Shown: positions 1-8,843, numbered from the stretch's first letter. The stretch: DNA of 64,000 nucleotides from Marinibacterium profundimaris (GCF_002210095.1 NZ_AQQR01000003.1:592489-656488); one strand, 5' to 3'. Made by a program: numbers and translations. Notes: generated from the letters alone by a model not told the origin.

Positions 1-10
1 ATAAGGGCCC

Positions 11-466
11 ATGTTTCCCGACCCTTCCATACGCGCCACGGCCCGCGCCGTCATCCGCCGGAATGGCGTCGTCCTGGTGCAGGTGAAGCAGGATGCCGAG
101 GGGCGCCGCTTTTTCACCCTGCCCGGCGGCCGGCAGGAGCCGGGCGAGACGCTGGCGGACTGCGTCCGGCGCGAATGCCTGGAGGAAATCGGCGTGGCGC
201 CCGAGATCAGCGATGTGCTGCACGTGGCCGATGTCCTTCGCATCCGCCCCGACGGCACGCGGCACCTGAGCGAGGTGCTTTTTGCCTGCACCGTGCCCGA
301 CAGCTATGCCCCAAGGATGGGGGCGGCCCCCGACAAGCGGCAGATCGCCACGGTCTGGGCCGATCCGGCGGCCGAGGGCACATCGTTCCAGCCGCGCTAC
401 GATCTGGCGCTGACCCGGCCGGACGCGCCCGTCTACCTCGGAGCCCTGCGCAATGAACCTGCCTAA
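11..466 (+). CDS. NUDIX hydrolase
   Basis: This 151-residue protein would hydrolyse a nucleoside diphosphate linked to another moiety; the substrate cannot be read from sequence. A complete Nudix box (G-x5-E-x7-RE-x2-EE-x-G) runs from about residue 40 to 62, with the RECLEEIGV core that supplies the metal-binding glutamates. Length is normal for a single-domain NUDIX enzyme. Its end overlaps the next gene by 14 bases, so it is probably the first visible gene of the GAK-type operon. The window starts only ten bases upstream, so its promoter and any earlier operon genes are not visible. The family call is secure; membership of the system rests on overlap and strand only. Confidence 0.9.
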   Translation: MFPDPSIRATARAVIRRNGVVLVQVKQDAEGRRFFTLPGGRQEPGETLADCVRRECLEEIGVAPEISDVLHVADVLRIRPDGTRHLSEVLFACTVPDSYAPRMGAAPDKRQIATVWADPAAEGTSFQPRYDLALTRPDAPVYLGALRNEPA

Positions 467-2087
467 GGCAGCAGACGAGAACATGTCCTTCCTGCTGGCC
501 GAGCTGGACGGCCAGTTGCTGCGACTACAGCGCTATTTCGACGCGCCGTCCCCGGAGATCGCGCAGGCGCTGATGCAGCGCGGCGGGTATTCGCAGAACC
601 TGTCGGCGCGGGTGCGCAAGGCCTGCATCTCGGGGCTGCTGCGGGTCAAGGGCAGCCAGGACCGGCAGCTGCACCTGCAGGGCATCGACACGGTCGCGCG
701 CAACCTCGACCTGATCTCGCGCCTGGCGCGCCGCGCGGTACGCCATGCCGAGGACGTGCAGCGCAAGAAGCTGCTGCGCCCCGAGGCGTTCGTCAAACCG
801 GTCAAGGCCGTCCGCAAGCAGGTCGGGCGCGTCCACCAGGCGCTGCAGTCGCGCGACAGCCGCCGCGCCGTGCAGATCGGCCAGACCCGGACCGAGCTTG
901 ACCGGTTCTACGACCAGATCTTTCGCACCTATACCCGCGACATGCAGGGGTCGAAGCACACCGAAGACCTGTCCCACGCCCTGCTGACCGCGAACGAGGT
1001 CCACCGCATGGGCGAGGCGCTGCAGGGCATCAGCGAGGCGATCCTGTCGATAACCATCGGCCAGACCGTCCAGTTCGAACGCTATTTCACCCTGCGCAGC
1101 GTGCTGGCCGGGCTCGGCGGGGACGATGACGACATAACGCTTCAGCCACTGGCCGAGACGCGCTCGGGCAGTGCCGTGTCGAGCGTGTCGATGCGGGACG
1201 CGCAGGGCGCACCGATGGACGCGGTGTTCAAGGATGGCGACCGCAAGAAGGTCAAGGAAGAACGCGTCGGCGTGAAAAGCTGGAACTCGGTCTATCCCGG
1301 GCTCGCGCCCAAGATCCTCTCATACGAGAAAAGCGGCGACAGCGCCGCGCTGCTGATTGAACATCTCAGCGGCGAGACCTTCGAGGACATCGTTCTGGGC
1401 GGCTCCGCCGCGCGGCTGGGCGAGGCGCAGAAGGCGCTTCACAAGACCGTCCGCGACATCTGGCGCCGCACCCGCACCGAGGACCGGGCCGAGATGCGCG
1501 CGATGGACCAGTTGGCCGGCCGCATGGCCGATGTCTACCGCATGCACCCCGAATTCCCGCGCCGCGCGCAAAGCATCCAGGGGCTGGATATCCCCAGCCT
1601 CGACCAGCTGATCGCAACCGCGGCCGCGCGCGAAAAGAGCCTGTCGGCGCCGTTCTCCGTCTGGATCCACGGGGATTTCAACCTGGACAACGTGATCTAC
1701 GACCCGCTGGACAAGAAGGTCCGCTTCATCGACCTGCACCGGTCCCGCTACCAGGATTACGTGCAGGACGTGTCGGTCTTCATGGTGTCGAACTACCGGC
1801 TGCAGGTGCTGGACGCCGGCACCCGGGCGCGGATCGCCGACGTGGCCTGCGCCATGCACGCCATGGCCGCCAAGTTCGCCGCGCGCGCGGGCGACAGGAC
1901 CTTCGAATACCGCCTGGCCCTGGGCCTCGCGCGGTCCTTCGCCAGTTCCACCCGCTTCATCGTCGATGCCGGTCAGGCCAGGCGGATGGTGCTGCGGGCC
2001 CGCTACATTCTGGAAACCGCGCTCGCCGTGCCCGAGGGCAAGGAGACACGGTTCAAACTGCCTACAAGGATGCTGTTCAGTGACTGA
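453..2087 (+). CDS. APH-like phosphotransferase with PhoU-like helical N-terminal half
   Basis: This 544-residue cytosolic protein has two parts. The first 230 or so residues are helical and charge-rich, resembling a PhoU-type bundle. The C-terminal half is an aminoglycoside-phosphotransferase/choline-kinase-like fold, with catalytic loop HGDFNLDN at about 406-413 followed by the metal-binding FIDLHR. A GGAG ribosome site 8 bases upstream supports the ATG at 453; an ATG at 483 is the alternative. The gene overlaps its neighbours on both sides (14 and 8 bases), implying translational coupling with the ATP-grasp and HprK-like genes. The phosphate acceptor is unknown, and antibiotic resistance is unlikely in this context. 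The PhoU resemblance is a pattern judgement. Confidence 0.82.
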   Translation: MNLPKAADENMSFLLAELDGQLLRLQRYFDAPSPEIAQALMQRGGYSQNLSARVRKACISGLLRVKGSQDRQLHLQGIDTVARNLDLISRLARRAVRHAEDVQRKKLLRPEAFVKPVKAVRKQVGRVHQALQSRDSRRAVQIGQTRTELDRFYDQIFRTYTRDMQGSKHTEDLSHALLTANEVHRMGEALQGISEAILSITIGQTVQFERYFTLRSVLAGLGGDDDDITLQPLAETRSGSAVSSVSMRDAQGAPMDAVFKDGDRKKVKEERVGVKSWNSVYPGLAPKILSYEKSGDSAALLIEHLSGETFEDIVLGGSAARLGEAQKALHKTVRDIWRRTRTEDRAEMRAMDQLAGRMADVYRMHPEFPRRAQSIQGLDIPSLDQLIATAAAREKSLSAPFSVWIHGDFNLDNVIYDPLDKKVRFIDLHRSRYQDYVQDVSVFMVSNYRLQVLDAGTRARIADVACAMHAMAAKFAARAGDRTFEYRLALGLARSFASSTRFIVDAGQARRMVLRARYILETALAVPEGKETRFKLPTRMLFSD

Positions 2088-2961
2088 GAAGATCGGTGTC
2101 ATCGGCACCCCCGGAAAATGGTCGACCGAGGCGCTGGCCGACGCGCTTGAGGTGCGGACGGGCTATCGCCTGGTGATCGACATGGCCCACGTGACGCTGG
2201 ACCTCGCCACGGGTCGGCTGATGTTCGAAGACATCGACCTCTGCGCGCTCGACGGGCTGGTGATCAAGAAGATCTCCGAAGTCTACAGCCCCCATGCGCT
2301 GGACCGGCTGGAAATGCTGCGCGTGGCCGAGGCGCGCGGCGTGAAGATCTTCAGCACGCCGGGCGCGATCCTGCGGCTGATGGACCGGCTGGCCTGCACC
2401 GTCACGCTGGCCAATGCCGGCATTCCCATGCCCCCCACCGTAATCACCGAGGACAGGGGTGCGGCGATGGCGGCGCTGACCCGCTTCGGCTCTGCCGTGT
2501 TCAAGCCGCTCTTTTCCACCAAGGCGCGCGGCATGGTCCTTCTGGACCGCGACGCCCCGGATGCCGAGGCGCGGATCGCGGCATTCGCGGCCGACAACCC
2601 GGTGATGTATATCCAGCAGAAGGCGGATCTGTCGGGCCAGGACCTGGGCATGGTCTTTCTCGGTGGCGACTACATCTGCACCTATTCCCGCGTGGGCCAG
2701 TCCGACAGCTGGAACACGACGATCCATTCGGGCGGCAAATACGCCCCGTTCGAGCCGGACCCGGAGCTGATCGAGCTTGGCCGCCGTGCGCAGGCGCCCT
2801 TCGGCCTGACCTTCACCACGGTGGACATCGCCCTGACCCCTGACGGGCCGATCGTCTTCGAAGTGTCCGCCTTCGGCGGGTATCGCGGCGCGCTGGACGG
2901 CTGCGGCATCGACGCCTCGGCCCTGGTGGCCGAGCATGTCCTGCGCCGGGTGGCGTCATGA
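2080..2961 (+). CDS. GAK system ATP-grasp enzyme
   Basis: A 293-residue ATP-grasp ligase-like protein. The RimK/glutathione-synthetase-type organisation is visible: an N-terminal GVIGTPGKWSTEALADAL segment, a central ATP-binding part (MDRLACTVTLANAGIPMPPT, then AVFKPLFSTKARGM), and a C-terminal FTTVDIALTPDGPIVFEVSA segment with metal-binding acidic residues. Such enzymes usually join a carboxylate to an amine through an acyl phosphate. The start is GTG at 2080, with an AAGGA site upstream and an 8-base overlap with the preceding gene; the reading frame extends further upstream but would run through that gene. The stop overlaps the next ATG as ATGA. The sequence pattern plus neighbours match the GAK ATP-grasp family; the substrate is unknown. 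Confidence 0.85.
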   Translation: MTEKIGVIGTPGKWSTEALADALEVRTGYRLVIDMAHVTLDLATGRLMFEDIDLCALDGLVIKKISEVYSPHALDRLEMLRVAEARGVKIFSTPGAILRLMDRLACTVTLANAGIPMPPTVITEDRGAAMAALTRFGSAVFKPLFSTKARGMVLLDRDAPDAEARIAAFAADNPVMYIQQKADLSGQDLGMVFLGGDYICTYSRVGQSDSWNTTIHSGGKYAPFEPDPELIELGRRAQAPFGLTFTTVDIALTPDGPIVFEVSAFGGYRGALDGCGIDASALVAEHVLRRVAS

Positions 2962-4031
2962 GAGCCTCGGACGTGATCGCCACGCTGGACCTGACGCCCG
3001 CAACCGGGGCCGAGCCCTTCTACCTCTCGGTAGGCCCCGTCGGCCTGACCGTGCTTTGCCCCGAGCCGCTGCGCGGCATGCTGGTCGCCTATTTCGACGA
3101 GGCGCTGAGCGAGACGCCGGGCCCGACCGTCGTCAACCTGCTTCCGGGCCAGGCACTGGACCCCGAACCCGACTGGACCGAGTGGTCGCGCGAGCCGGGC
3201 AAGGCCGGCCGCAAGGACGCCATTGTCGATCTGGAAGACGCGCGGCTGGTCCGCAAGCTGCGCAGCGGCGTGACCTTCCTGCAATCGCCCGGCGCGCTGG
3301 TGGCGCTTGGCCCGCTGACCGAAAACGTCAGCACGGTGATCAACTTCATCAACACCCAGATCCTGACCCAGTGCCAGCAGGAGGGGTGGCAGCTGTGCCA
3401 TGCCGCCGCGGTGACCGATGGCACCCGGACGCTGGCGATCTCGGGCCTGTCGGGCGGCGGCAAATCCACCTCGGTCCTGCGGATGATGGATCTGGACGGG
3501 ATCGCCTTCGTCTCGAACGACCGCCTGCTGGTGCAGGCCGGCCGCCCGGCGCGGGCGCTTGGCATTCCCAAACATCCGCGGATCAACCCCGGCACGATCC
3601 TTGGCAACCCGCGCCTGCACGGGATGCTGACCTCCGCCCGCCGCGCCGAGCTGGACGCGATGGAGGCGGAGGTGATCTGGACGCTGGAGGACAAGCACGA
3701 CCTGATGATCGGCGCGGTCTACGGCCCCGGCCGCGTCCGGTACGAGGCGCCGCTGACCGACTTCTGGGTCCTGAACTGGAGCCGCGCGGCCTCCGATCCG
3801 ACCCGCGTCGCCGAGGTCGACCTGTCCGCGCGCCCCGACCTGCTGGGCGCGATCATGAAATCCCCCGGCCCCTTCTACCAGCACCCCGACGGCACCTTCG
3901 AACCCGACGGCGCCAGACCCGACCCGGCCCCCTATCTGGCGGCGCTGCAGGGCATCCGGGTCAGCGAGGTGTCGGGCCGCATAGATTTCGACGCGCTGGC
4001 CGAGGCCGGCCGCGGGCTCTTCGATGGCTGA
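2958..4031 (+). CDS. HprK-related kinase B (GAK system)
   Basis: A 357-residue protein whose C-terminal half resembles HPr kinase/phosphorylase. The P-loop GLSGGGKST lies at about 163-171, after a preceding HAAAVTDGTRTLAISG strand like that of HprK. Later segments (FVSNDRLLV, GIPKHPRINPGT) also fit the HprK fold. The N-terminal 150 residues are less conserved. No HPr or PTS gene is nearby, so the target is probably not HPr; the small amphi-Trp protein encoded at the end of the operon is one candidate, by inference only. It starts by an ATGA overlap with the ATP-grasp gene and ends with an 8-base overlap with the phosphatase gene. Confidence 0.85.
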   Translation: MRASDVIATLDLTPATGAEPFYLSVGPVGLTVLCPEPLRGMLVAYFDEALSETPGPTVVNLLPGQALDPEPDWTEWSREPGKAGRKDAIVDLEDARLVRKLRSGVTFLQSPGALVALGPLTENVSTVINFINTQILTQCQQEGWQLCHAAAVTDGTRTLAISGLSGGGKSTSVLRMMDLDGIAFVSNDRLLVQAGRPARALGIPKHPRINPGTILGNPRLHGMLTSARRAELDAMEAEVIWTLEDKHDLMIGAVYGPGRVRYEAPLTDFWVLNWSRAASDPTRVAEVDLSARPDLLGAIMKSPGPFYQHPDGTFEPDGARPDPAPYLAALQGIRVSEVSGRIDFDALAEAGRGLFDG

Positions 4032-4725
4032 CCGGCCCGCCTTTGCGGCGCTGATCCGGCATGGCGATTACCACCAGCGCCCCGGCGCGCCTTCGGCCCG
4101 CCAGCCCTATCCGCTGACCGCGACCGGTCTGGCCCAGGCCCGCGCCTGCGGGGACCGGCTGGCCGCGCTTCTGGCGGACCATGACCTGACGCTCGACCCG
4201 GTGATCCGCTGCTCAAGGCAGCTGCGCGCCTGGCAGACCGCCGATGCCATTGCCGGACAGCTGCGCGCGCAGGGGCTGAGCGTGACCGGCCTGCACGAAA
4301 CTTCGGCCCTGGCGGAAAGGGGCCTGGGCAGCGCCGCCAACCTCACGGTGGCCGAGATCGAGGCGGTCCTGGCCGCCGATCCCCGCCACGCGCCCCCGCC
4401 GCCGGGCTGGAAATCCGACAGCAGCTACCGCCTCCCGCTGGACGGGGCCGAGAGCCTGTCGGAGGCCGGTGCCCGCGTCGCCGGCTATCTCAGGGCCGAG
4501 ATCGAAGCCGCTCCCTGCCCCGCTCAGCTGACCCTGTTCGTCGGTCACGGCGCCTCCTTCCGGCACGCGGCCTGCCACCTGGGTCTGCTGGAGGCCGACG
4601 ACATCCCGCGGCTGTCGATGTTTCACGCCGATCCGTTACTGATCTGTTACAATGGCCGTGGTAGCTGGCGCCACGTCTCCGGCGCCTGGAAGGTCAGGGC
4701 TCGAAAAGAGGACCCGGCGGACTAG
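4024..4725 (+). CDS. Histidine phosphatase family protein (SixA/PGM-like)
   Basis: A 233-residue member of the phosphoglycerate-mutase-like histidine phosphatase superfamily. The catalytic RHG motif is at residues 12-14, an arginine-rich segment VIRCSRQLRAWQTA follows, and the second catalytic histidine is in FVGHGASFR near 174. These enzymes dephosphorylate through a phosphohistidine intermediate. The 8-base overlap with the HprK-like kinase gene suggests it opposes that kinase or removes phosphate from a common product; this is inferred from context. The substrate could equally be a small molecule. Confidence 0.88.
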   Translation: MADRPAFAALIRHGDYHQRPGAPSARQPYPLTATGLAQARACGDRLAALLADHDLTLDPVIRCSRQLRAWQTADAIAGQLRAQGLSVTGLHETSALAERGLGSAANLTVAEIEAVLAADPRHAPPPPGWKSDSSYRLPLDGAESLSEAGARVAGYLRAEIEAAPCPAQLTLFVGHGASFRHAACHLGLLEADDIPRLSMFHADPLLICYNGRGSWRHVSGAWKVRARKEDPAD

Positions 4726-4754
4726 GCTCTGACAGAGCCCCGAAAGGTCCACCC

Positions 4755-6092
4755 ATGGTTCATGCCGCCCCACCCGCCCGTTTCGCCGCCGCCGGATCCC
4801 GGCTTTTGCCGCCGGTCTACGACCTGGCGCAAGAGGTGGCGGACCTGCCGCGCGACCTGGAACCCTGGCCCTGTGCCGCCGATCCGGCGCGCAGCCCGCG
4901 CATCGCCGCCTGCCTGGAAAGGGCCCGCGCCCACGGCGGATGGCGATGGCCCGAGCGGCCGCTGGTCTTCGTGTCGGACACCCATGCCGATGCCGACGGG
5001 TTCCTGCGCTCGCTGGTCGGCGCCGGGGTCATCCGGCGCCGGGGCGACACCGGGCTGACGCTGACCCCGTTCGGGCAGACCGCCAGGATCATCATCGGCG
5101 GCGACTGCCTGGACAAGGGGCCCAGCAACCTGGCCATGCTGGATGCGCTGGACGCGCTGCGCCGCTCGGGCGCCGACCTGCGCATCCTGGCCGGCAACCA
5201 CGACCTGCGCCTGCGCATCGCGGTCGAGGCGCTGTGCGGCCCGCGCTCGGCGCTGACCGACCATCTCTTTCTGCGCATGGGCCGCAAGATCCTGCCGGCC
5301 CTGCGCGAGATCTTTGAGCGCTATGTCACACCGGCCGACCTGGACGCCCTGCCGGACGACGCCGCCTGCCTGGCCCGGCTGCTGCCGCCCGCCGACTGGC
5401 CCGCGCAATTCGCGACAGCCGCGCGCGGCCAGCTGAAGCCCGAGGCCATCACCCGCGAGATCGCCAAGCTGGACGCCAAGCGCGACCAGTTCGACCGCGA
5501 GGTCGCGCACACCGGACTGTCGCCGCGCGAATTGCTGGCCGCCGGGCGCAAGTGCCGGGACGTCTTCTTCCGCCCCGGCGGCCCCTATGCCTGGTTCTAC
5601 GACAACATGGACGTGGTCGCGCAAAGCGGCTCGCTGCTTTTCGTGCATGCGGGGATCTGCGACACGATGTGCGACCTTCTGGACCGGGGCGGCACGGCGG
5701 CGGTCAACGCCCGCTACCGGGCCGGGGCGCGCCGCGCCACGCTGGCCTTCTACTTCGGGCCGGTCGCCAATCTGGTGCGCACGAAATACCGCGCCTCGGA
5801 TTTCGACCTGACCGACCGCGGCGTGGATCTTCTGCACCGCAACGGCGTGCACATGGTCGTGCAGGGCCATGTGAACAGCCACACCGGCCAGCGCCTTCTG
5901 GCCAAGCGCGGCCTGCTGCACCTTGAGGCGGACGTGACGCTCGACCGGGCCTCGCGCAGCCGCGAAGGGCTGGACGGGATCGGCGCCGGCGCAACCTTGA
6001 TCCTGCCGTCGGGAGATGTCATCGGTCTGAGCCGCGATTACCCTCGCGCCAAGCATTTCGCGCCCGACCGCATTGCTTGTCCTCCGGAATGA
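4755..6092 (+). CDS. Calcineurin-like metallophosphoesterase (PPP type)
   Basis: This 445-residue protein has the phosphoesterase signature motifs in order: SDTHAD near residue 73 (D-x-H), GGDCLDKG near 115 (a variant of GD-x2-DRG), AGNHD near 148, FVHAGI, and a late VQGHV. An insert of roughly 120 residues, with charged helices, separates the GNHD and HAG motifs, making it longer than a minimal PPP phosphatase (about 300 residues). The motifs predict a two-metal phosphomonoesterase or diesterase. It begins 29 bases after the histidine phosphatase, on the same strand. Two phosphatases beside a kinase and a phosphotransferase is an unusual density of phosphate chemistry. Confidence 0.87.
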   Translation: MVHAAPPARFAAAGSRLLPPVYDLAQEVADLPRDLEPWPCAADPARSPRIAACLERARAHGGWRWPERPLVFVSDTHADADGFLRSLVGAGVIRRRGDTGLTLTPFGQTARIIIGGDCLDKGPSNLAMLDALDALRRSGADLRILAGNHDLRLRIAVEALCGPRSALTDHLFLRMGRKILPALREIFERYVTPADLDALPDDAACLARLLPPADWPAQFATAARGQLKPEAITREIAKLDAKRDQFDREVAHTGLSPRELLAAGRKCRDVFFRPGGPYAWFYDNMDVVAQSGSLLFVHAGICDTMCDLLDRGGTAAVNARYRAGARRATLAFYFGPVANLVRTKYRASDFDLTDRGVDLLHRNGVHMVVQGHVNSHTGQRLLAKRGLLHLEADVTLDRASRSREGLDGIGAGATLILPSGDVIGLSRDYPRAKHFAPDRIACPPE

Positions 6093-6109
6093 CCGAAAGG
6101 TGACGTCCC

Positions 6110-6382
6110 ATGAGCAATGACACCTCCCGCTTCATCCATGACTCGCTTCAGGATGCCAAGACCATCAAGTCGCTGCTGACCGCGTTGTCTAAGGGCCTGT
6201 CGAAGGGAGAAATGACCCTGAGCGACGGGGACAAGGAACTGGTTCTGCAGACGGCCAAGCTGATCTCGGTCCGGATCAAGGCCGAACGCGAGAATGGCCA
6301 GTGCGAAGTGAGCCTGAACCTGTCGTGGGCGGATCCGAAGGATCATGCACCACGGAGCAACACGCCGACGATCACGTCCTGA
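6110..6382 (+). CDS. Amphi-Trp domain protein (GAK system)
   Basis: A 90-residue soluble protein with no signal peptide or membrane segment. It opens with alternating charged and hydrophobic helices, then shows an amphipathic strand EVSLNLSW ending in a tryptophan near residue 80, the hallmark for which the amphi-Trp family was named. It begins 17 bases after the metallophosphoesterase and closes the operon. In other genomes such small proteins accompany the ATP-grasp enzyme and HprK-like kinase of GAK systems. It may be the modified substrate or a carrier; that is inference. The tail after Trp is short and polar. Confidence 0.8.
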   Translation: MSNDTSRFIHDSLQDAKTIKSLLTALSKGLSKGEMTLSDGDKELVLQTAKLISVRIKAERENGQCEVSLNLSWADPKDHAPRSNTPTITS

Positions 6383-6467
6383 CAGGGATCGATGGCGGGC
6401 ACGGACGGGGAGCCATGGCCCGCACGGGTGGCCGTCCGCTCCGGCCCATCGGGCCCGGATCGCTCGC

Positions 6468-7115
6468 TCATGTCGGGGCGCTTTCCGGGATGGCGTCGGG
6501 CTGGGCTTCGGGGCGCGCGGTCGCGAAGGCCTCAAGCGCCAGGCAGCGGGTTTCGATCCCGGTCAGCCGCCCGAACGGGGCCAGATCGCAGCCCCATCGG
6601 TGCGCGTTGTAAAGCTGCGGGATCAGGCAGAGGTCGGCCAGCCCCGGCCTGTCACCGAAACAAAAGGGCGTGTCGGGCCGGATCAGCTGTGAGAAGGCCG
6701 TGAACCCGCGCGTCATCCAGTCGTTCATCCAGGCGACAGCCTCGCCCTGGCCATGCCCCATGGACCTCAGGCGCCCGACCACCCTCAGGTTGTTGACGGG
6801 GTGCACATCCGTGGCGATGCCAAGTGCCGCCGCCCGCACCCGGGCCCGGTCCAGCGGATCGGAAGGCAGCAGCGGCGGGCTGGGATATGTCTCGTCCAGC
6901 CATTCCAGGATCGCCATCGACTGGGTCAGCACCTGCCCGTCGTCCAGCACAAGGGCCGGCACGCCCGCCGCCGGATTGAGCCGCGCGTAGCCCTCCGCCA
7001 CCTGCTCTCCGGTGACAAGGTTCACGGAGAGCTGCTTGCAGGCGATCCCCTTGAGCGCGAGGGCGATCCGCACACGGTAAGAGGTGGTGGAGCGCCAGTA
7101 GCCGTAAAGCGTCAT
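6468..7115 (-). CDS. maiA: Maleylacetoacetate isomerase (zeta-class GST)
   Basis: A 215-residue glutathione transferase of the zeta class. MTLYGYWRSTTSYRVRIALA at the N-terminus corresponds to the glutathione-activating S-S/T-x-S-x-RVRIAL motif of maleylacetoacetate isomerase. An N-terminal thioredoxin-like domain is followed by the helical domain, with CFGDRPGLADLCLIPQLYNA near 155-175. The expected role is cis-trans isomerisation of maleylacetoacetate or maleylpyruvate in aromatic catabolism. The ATG at 7115 was chosen because the reading frame upstream of it shows no family similarity. It converges on the GAK operon; no fumarylacetoacetase or homogentisate gene is nearby, so the exact substrate is uncertain. 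Confidence 0.85.
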   Translation of the reverse strand: MTLYGYWRSTTSYRVRIALALKGIACKQLSVNLVTGEQVAEGYARLNPAAGVPALVLDDGQVLTQSMAILEWLDETYPSPPLLPSDPLDRARVRAAALGIATDVHPVNNLRVVGRLRSMGHGQGEAVAWMNDWMTRGFTAFSQLIRPDTPFCFGDRPGLADLCLIPQLYNAHRWGCDLAPFGRLTGIETRCLALEAFATARPEAQPDAIPESAPT

Positions 7116-7496
7116 GTCCGCACCGGGGGCATGGCGCTGGGTGTTCCGGGTCCTGTCCCGGCCGTCGATGCCCTCACGCCGCAGAAAGGCTTGCTTGCAG
7201 CTAAAATCATGAACCGCGTCGACGGGGCCGCGCATGTGGCCGATCTGCTCTGCCATGAGGACGGGTCCCGATTGCCACTCCGGACCTGGGTCGACCCCTG
7301 CGGCAGCTCATACCGGGTCATGTCGCTGATTCCTCCGCTCGTGGCGTCCGCGCGGGACACCACCATGAAGCGGTTGCTTTTGCAACCATTGCGGAGCCTG
7401 CTTCGCCTGACCTGTCCCTGACGCCGCAGCGCCAACAGGTCCGGCCCCGAGAAGGCGCCTCCCCCGCCCGTCAACGACCGGGGGGCGACGCTTCGG
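7116..7496. other. Intergenic region between monooxygenase and maiA
   Basis: No convincing gene is present in these 381 bases; the open frames lack family motifs. A GC-rich inverted repeat at about 7458-7488 (CCCCCG / CGGGGG) lies just past the monooxygenase stop and could end that transcript, but no T-run follows it. A perfect palindrome at 7372-7387 is listed separately. Confidence 0.5.
7372..7387. promoter_or_regulatory. 16-bp palindrome, possible operator for maiA
   Basis: GGTTGCTTTTGCAACC has 6-bp perfect arms around TTTT, about 260 bases upstream of maiA. Its size is compatible with a repressor operator. No second copy was found in the window, so the assignment is tentative. Confidence 0.35.
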
Positions 7497-8843
7497 TCAG
7501 GAGGCCTTGGCCTTGGCCATCGCGGTATAGCGGTTCTCGGGCACCGGGATGCCGAGGCTGTCGCGCAGGGTCGTGCCTTCGTATTCGGTGCGGAAGATCC
7601 CCCGGCGCTGCAGCTCGGGCACCAGGTGGTCGACGATGCGCTCCAGCGGCACGGGGTAGAAGGGCGACATCAGCATGAACCCGTCGCAGGCCCCGGCCTC
7701 CAGCCAGGCCTGCATCAGGTCGGCCACGTCCGACGCGCTGCCGACGACCGTATGGTGGCCCTGGGCGACGGCCACGTATTGCGCGGTCTGGCGGATCGTC
7801 AGGTTCTCGGCCCTGGCCTTGGCGACGATCAGGTCCTGACGCGCCTTGGCGGTGTTGGCCGGCGGCAGATCGGGCAGCGGGATGTCGGGGTCCAGCTGGG
7901 TCAGGTCGAGGCCCCCCGAATAATGGTTCAGCGACCGGATCGACACCTCGTCCAGGGTCATCGAGACCAGCTTGTCATAGGTCTCCTGCGCCTCTTCGCG
8001 GGTGGCACCGAGGATCGGCATCAGGCCCGGCATGATCTTGACGTGATCGGGGTTGCGCCCGAATGACGCCACCTGCTCCTTGACCTTCTTGTAGAAGGCC
8101 TGCCCTTCGGGGATCGTGCTTTGCGCGGTAAAGATCATGTCGGCGCAGCGGGCGGCGAACCTGATCCCCACCTCGGAAGAGCCCGCCTGCGCGATCACCG
8201 GCCGCCCCTGCGGCGTGCGCGGCAGGTTCAGCGGGCCCTTGACCTTGAAATACTTGCCCTCGTGGTTCAGCTCATGCGCCAGCGAGGGGTCGTAGAAGAT
8301 GCCGGTCTCCTTGTTGCGAAGAAAGGCACCGTCTTCGAAGCTGTCCCAGAGGCCGAAGCAGATATCGACGAATTCCTCGGCCTTCTCGTAGCGGGCGCCG
8401 TGTTCCATGTGGCTGTCCTGGCCGAAGTTCATCGCCTCCAGCTCCACCTGCGAGGTCACCACGTTCCAGCCCGCGCGCCCGTTCGAGATGCAATCGACCG
8501 AACCGAAGCGGCGGGCGATGGTGTAGGGTTCGGAATAGGTGGTCGTCGCGGTGGAGACGAGGCCGATGTTCTTGGTCACCGCCGCCAGCGCCGCGATCAG
8601 CGTCGCCGGTTCGGGCCAGACGATGCGGCACTTGGTCGGCGTCGCGTTTTCCTTGACCCCGCCGACCACGCCGACCGTGTCCTGGAAGAAGATGCAGTCC
8701 AGCTTGCCGCGTTCGGCGGTCTGGGCCATGTGCATGTAGTTCGGGAAGGACATGTCGGTTTCGGGGAAGGCCTCGGGCAGGCGCCAACCGGCGGGATGGC
8801 CGGAGGAGAAGAAGGCGCCGAGTTTGAGTTGCTTCTGGGTCAT
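7497..8843 (-). CDS. NtaA/SnaA/DszA-type FMN-dependent monooxygenase
   Basis: A 448-residue luciferase-like (LLM) flavin monooxygenase of the nitrilotriacetate/dibenzothiophene/pristinamycin type. Family features are LGAFFSSGHPAGWRLPE at the start, the GLVSTATTTYSEPYTIARRF segment, GRAGWNVVTS near 145, and the C-terminal GTTLRDSLGIPVPENRY. It needs reduced FMN from a separate reductase; none is adjacent. The ATG at 8843 gives the normal family N-terminus. It is the last gene of a minus-strand operon with a dipeptide-type ABC transporter, so it probably oxidises the imported compound. Whether the reaction is C-N or C-S cleavage cannot be decided from sequence. Confidence 0.9.
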   Translation of the reverse strand: MTQKQLKLGAFFSSGHPAGWRLPEAFPETDMSFPNYMHMAQTAERGKLDCIFFQDTVGVVGGVKENATPTKCRIVWPEPATLIAALAAVTKNIGLVSTATTTYSEPYTIARRFGSVDCISNGRAGWNVVTSQVELEAMNFGQDSHMEHGARYEKAEEFVDICFGLWDSFEDGAFLRNKETGIFYDPSLAHELNHEGKYFKVKGPLNLPRTPQGRPVIAQAGSSEVGIRFAARCADMIFTAQSTIPEGQAFYKKVKEQVASFGRNPDHVKIMPGLMPILGATREEAQETYDKLVSMTLDEVSIRSLNHYSGGLDLTQLDPDIPLPDLPPANTAKARQDLIVAKARAENLTIRQTAQYVAVAQGHHTVVGSASDVADLMQAWLEAGACDGFMLMSPFYPVPLERIVDHLVPELQRRGIFRTEYEGTTLRDSLGIPVPENRYTAMAKAKAS

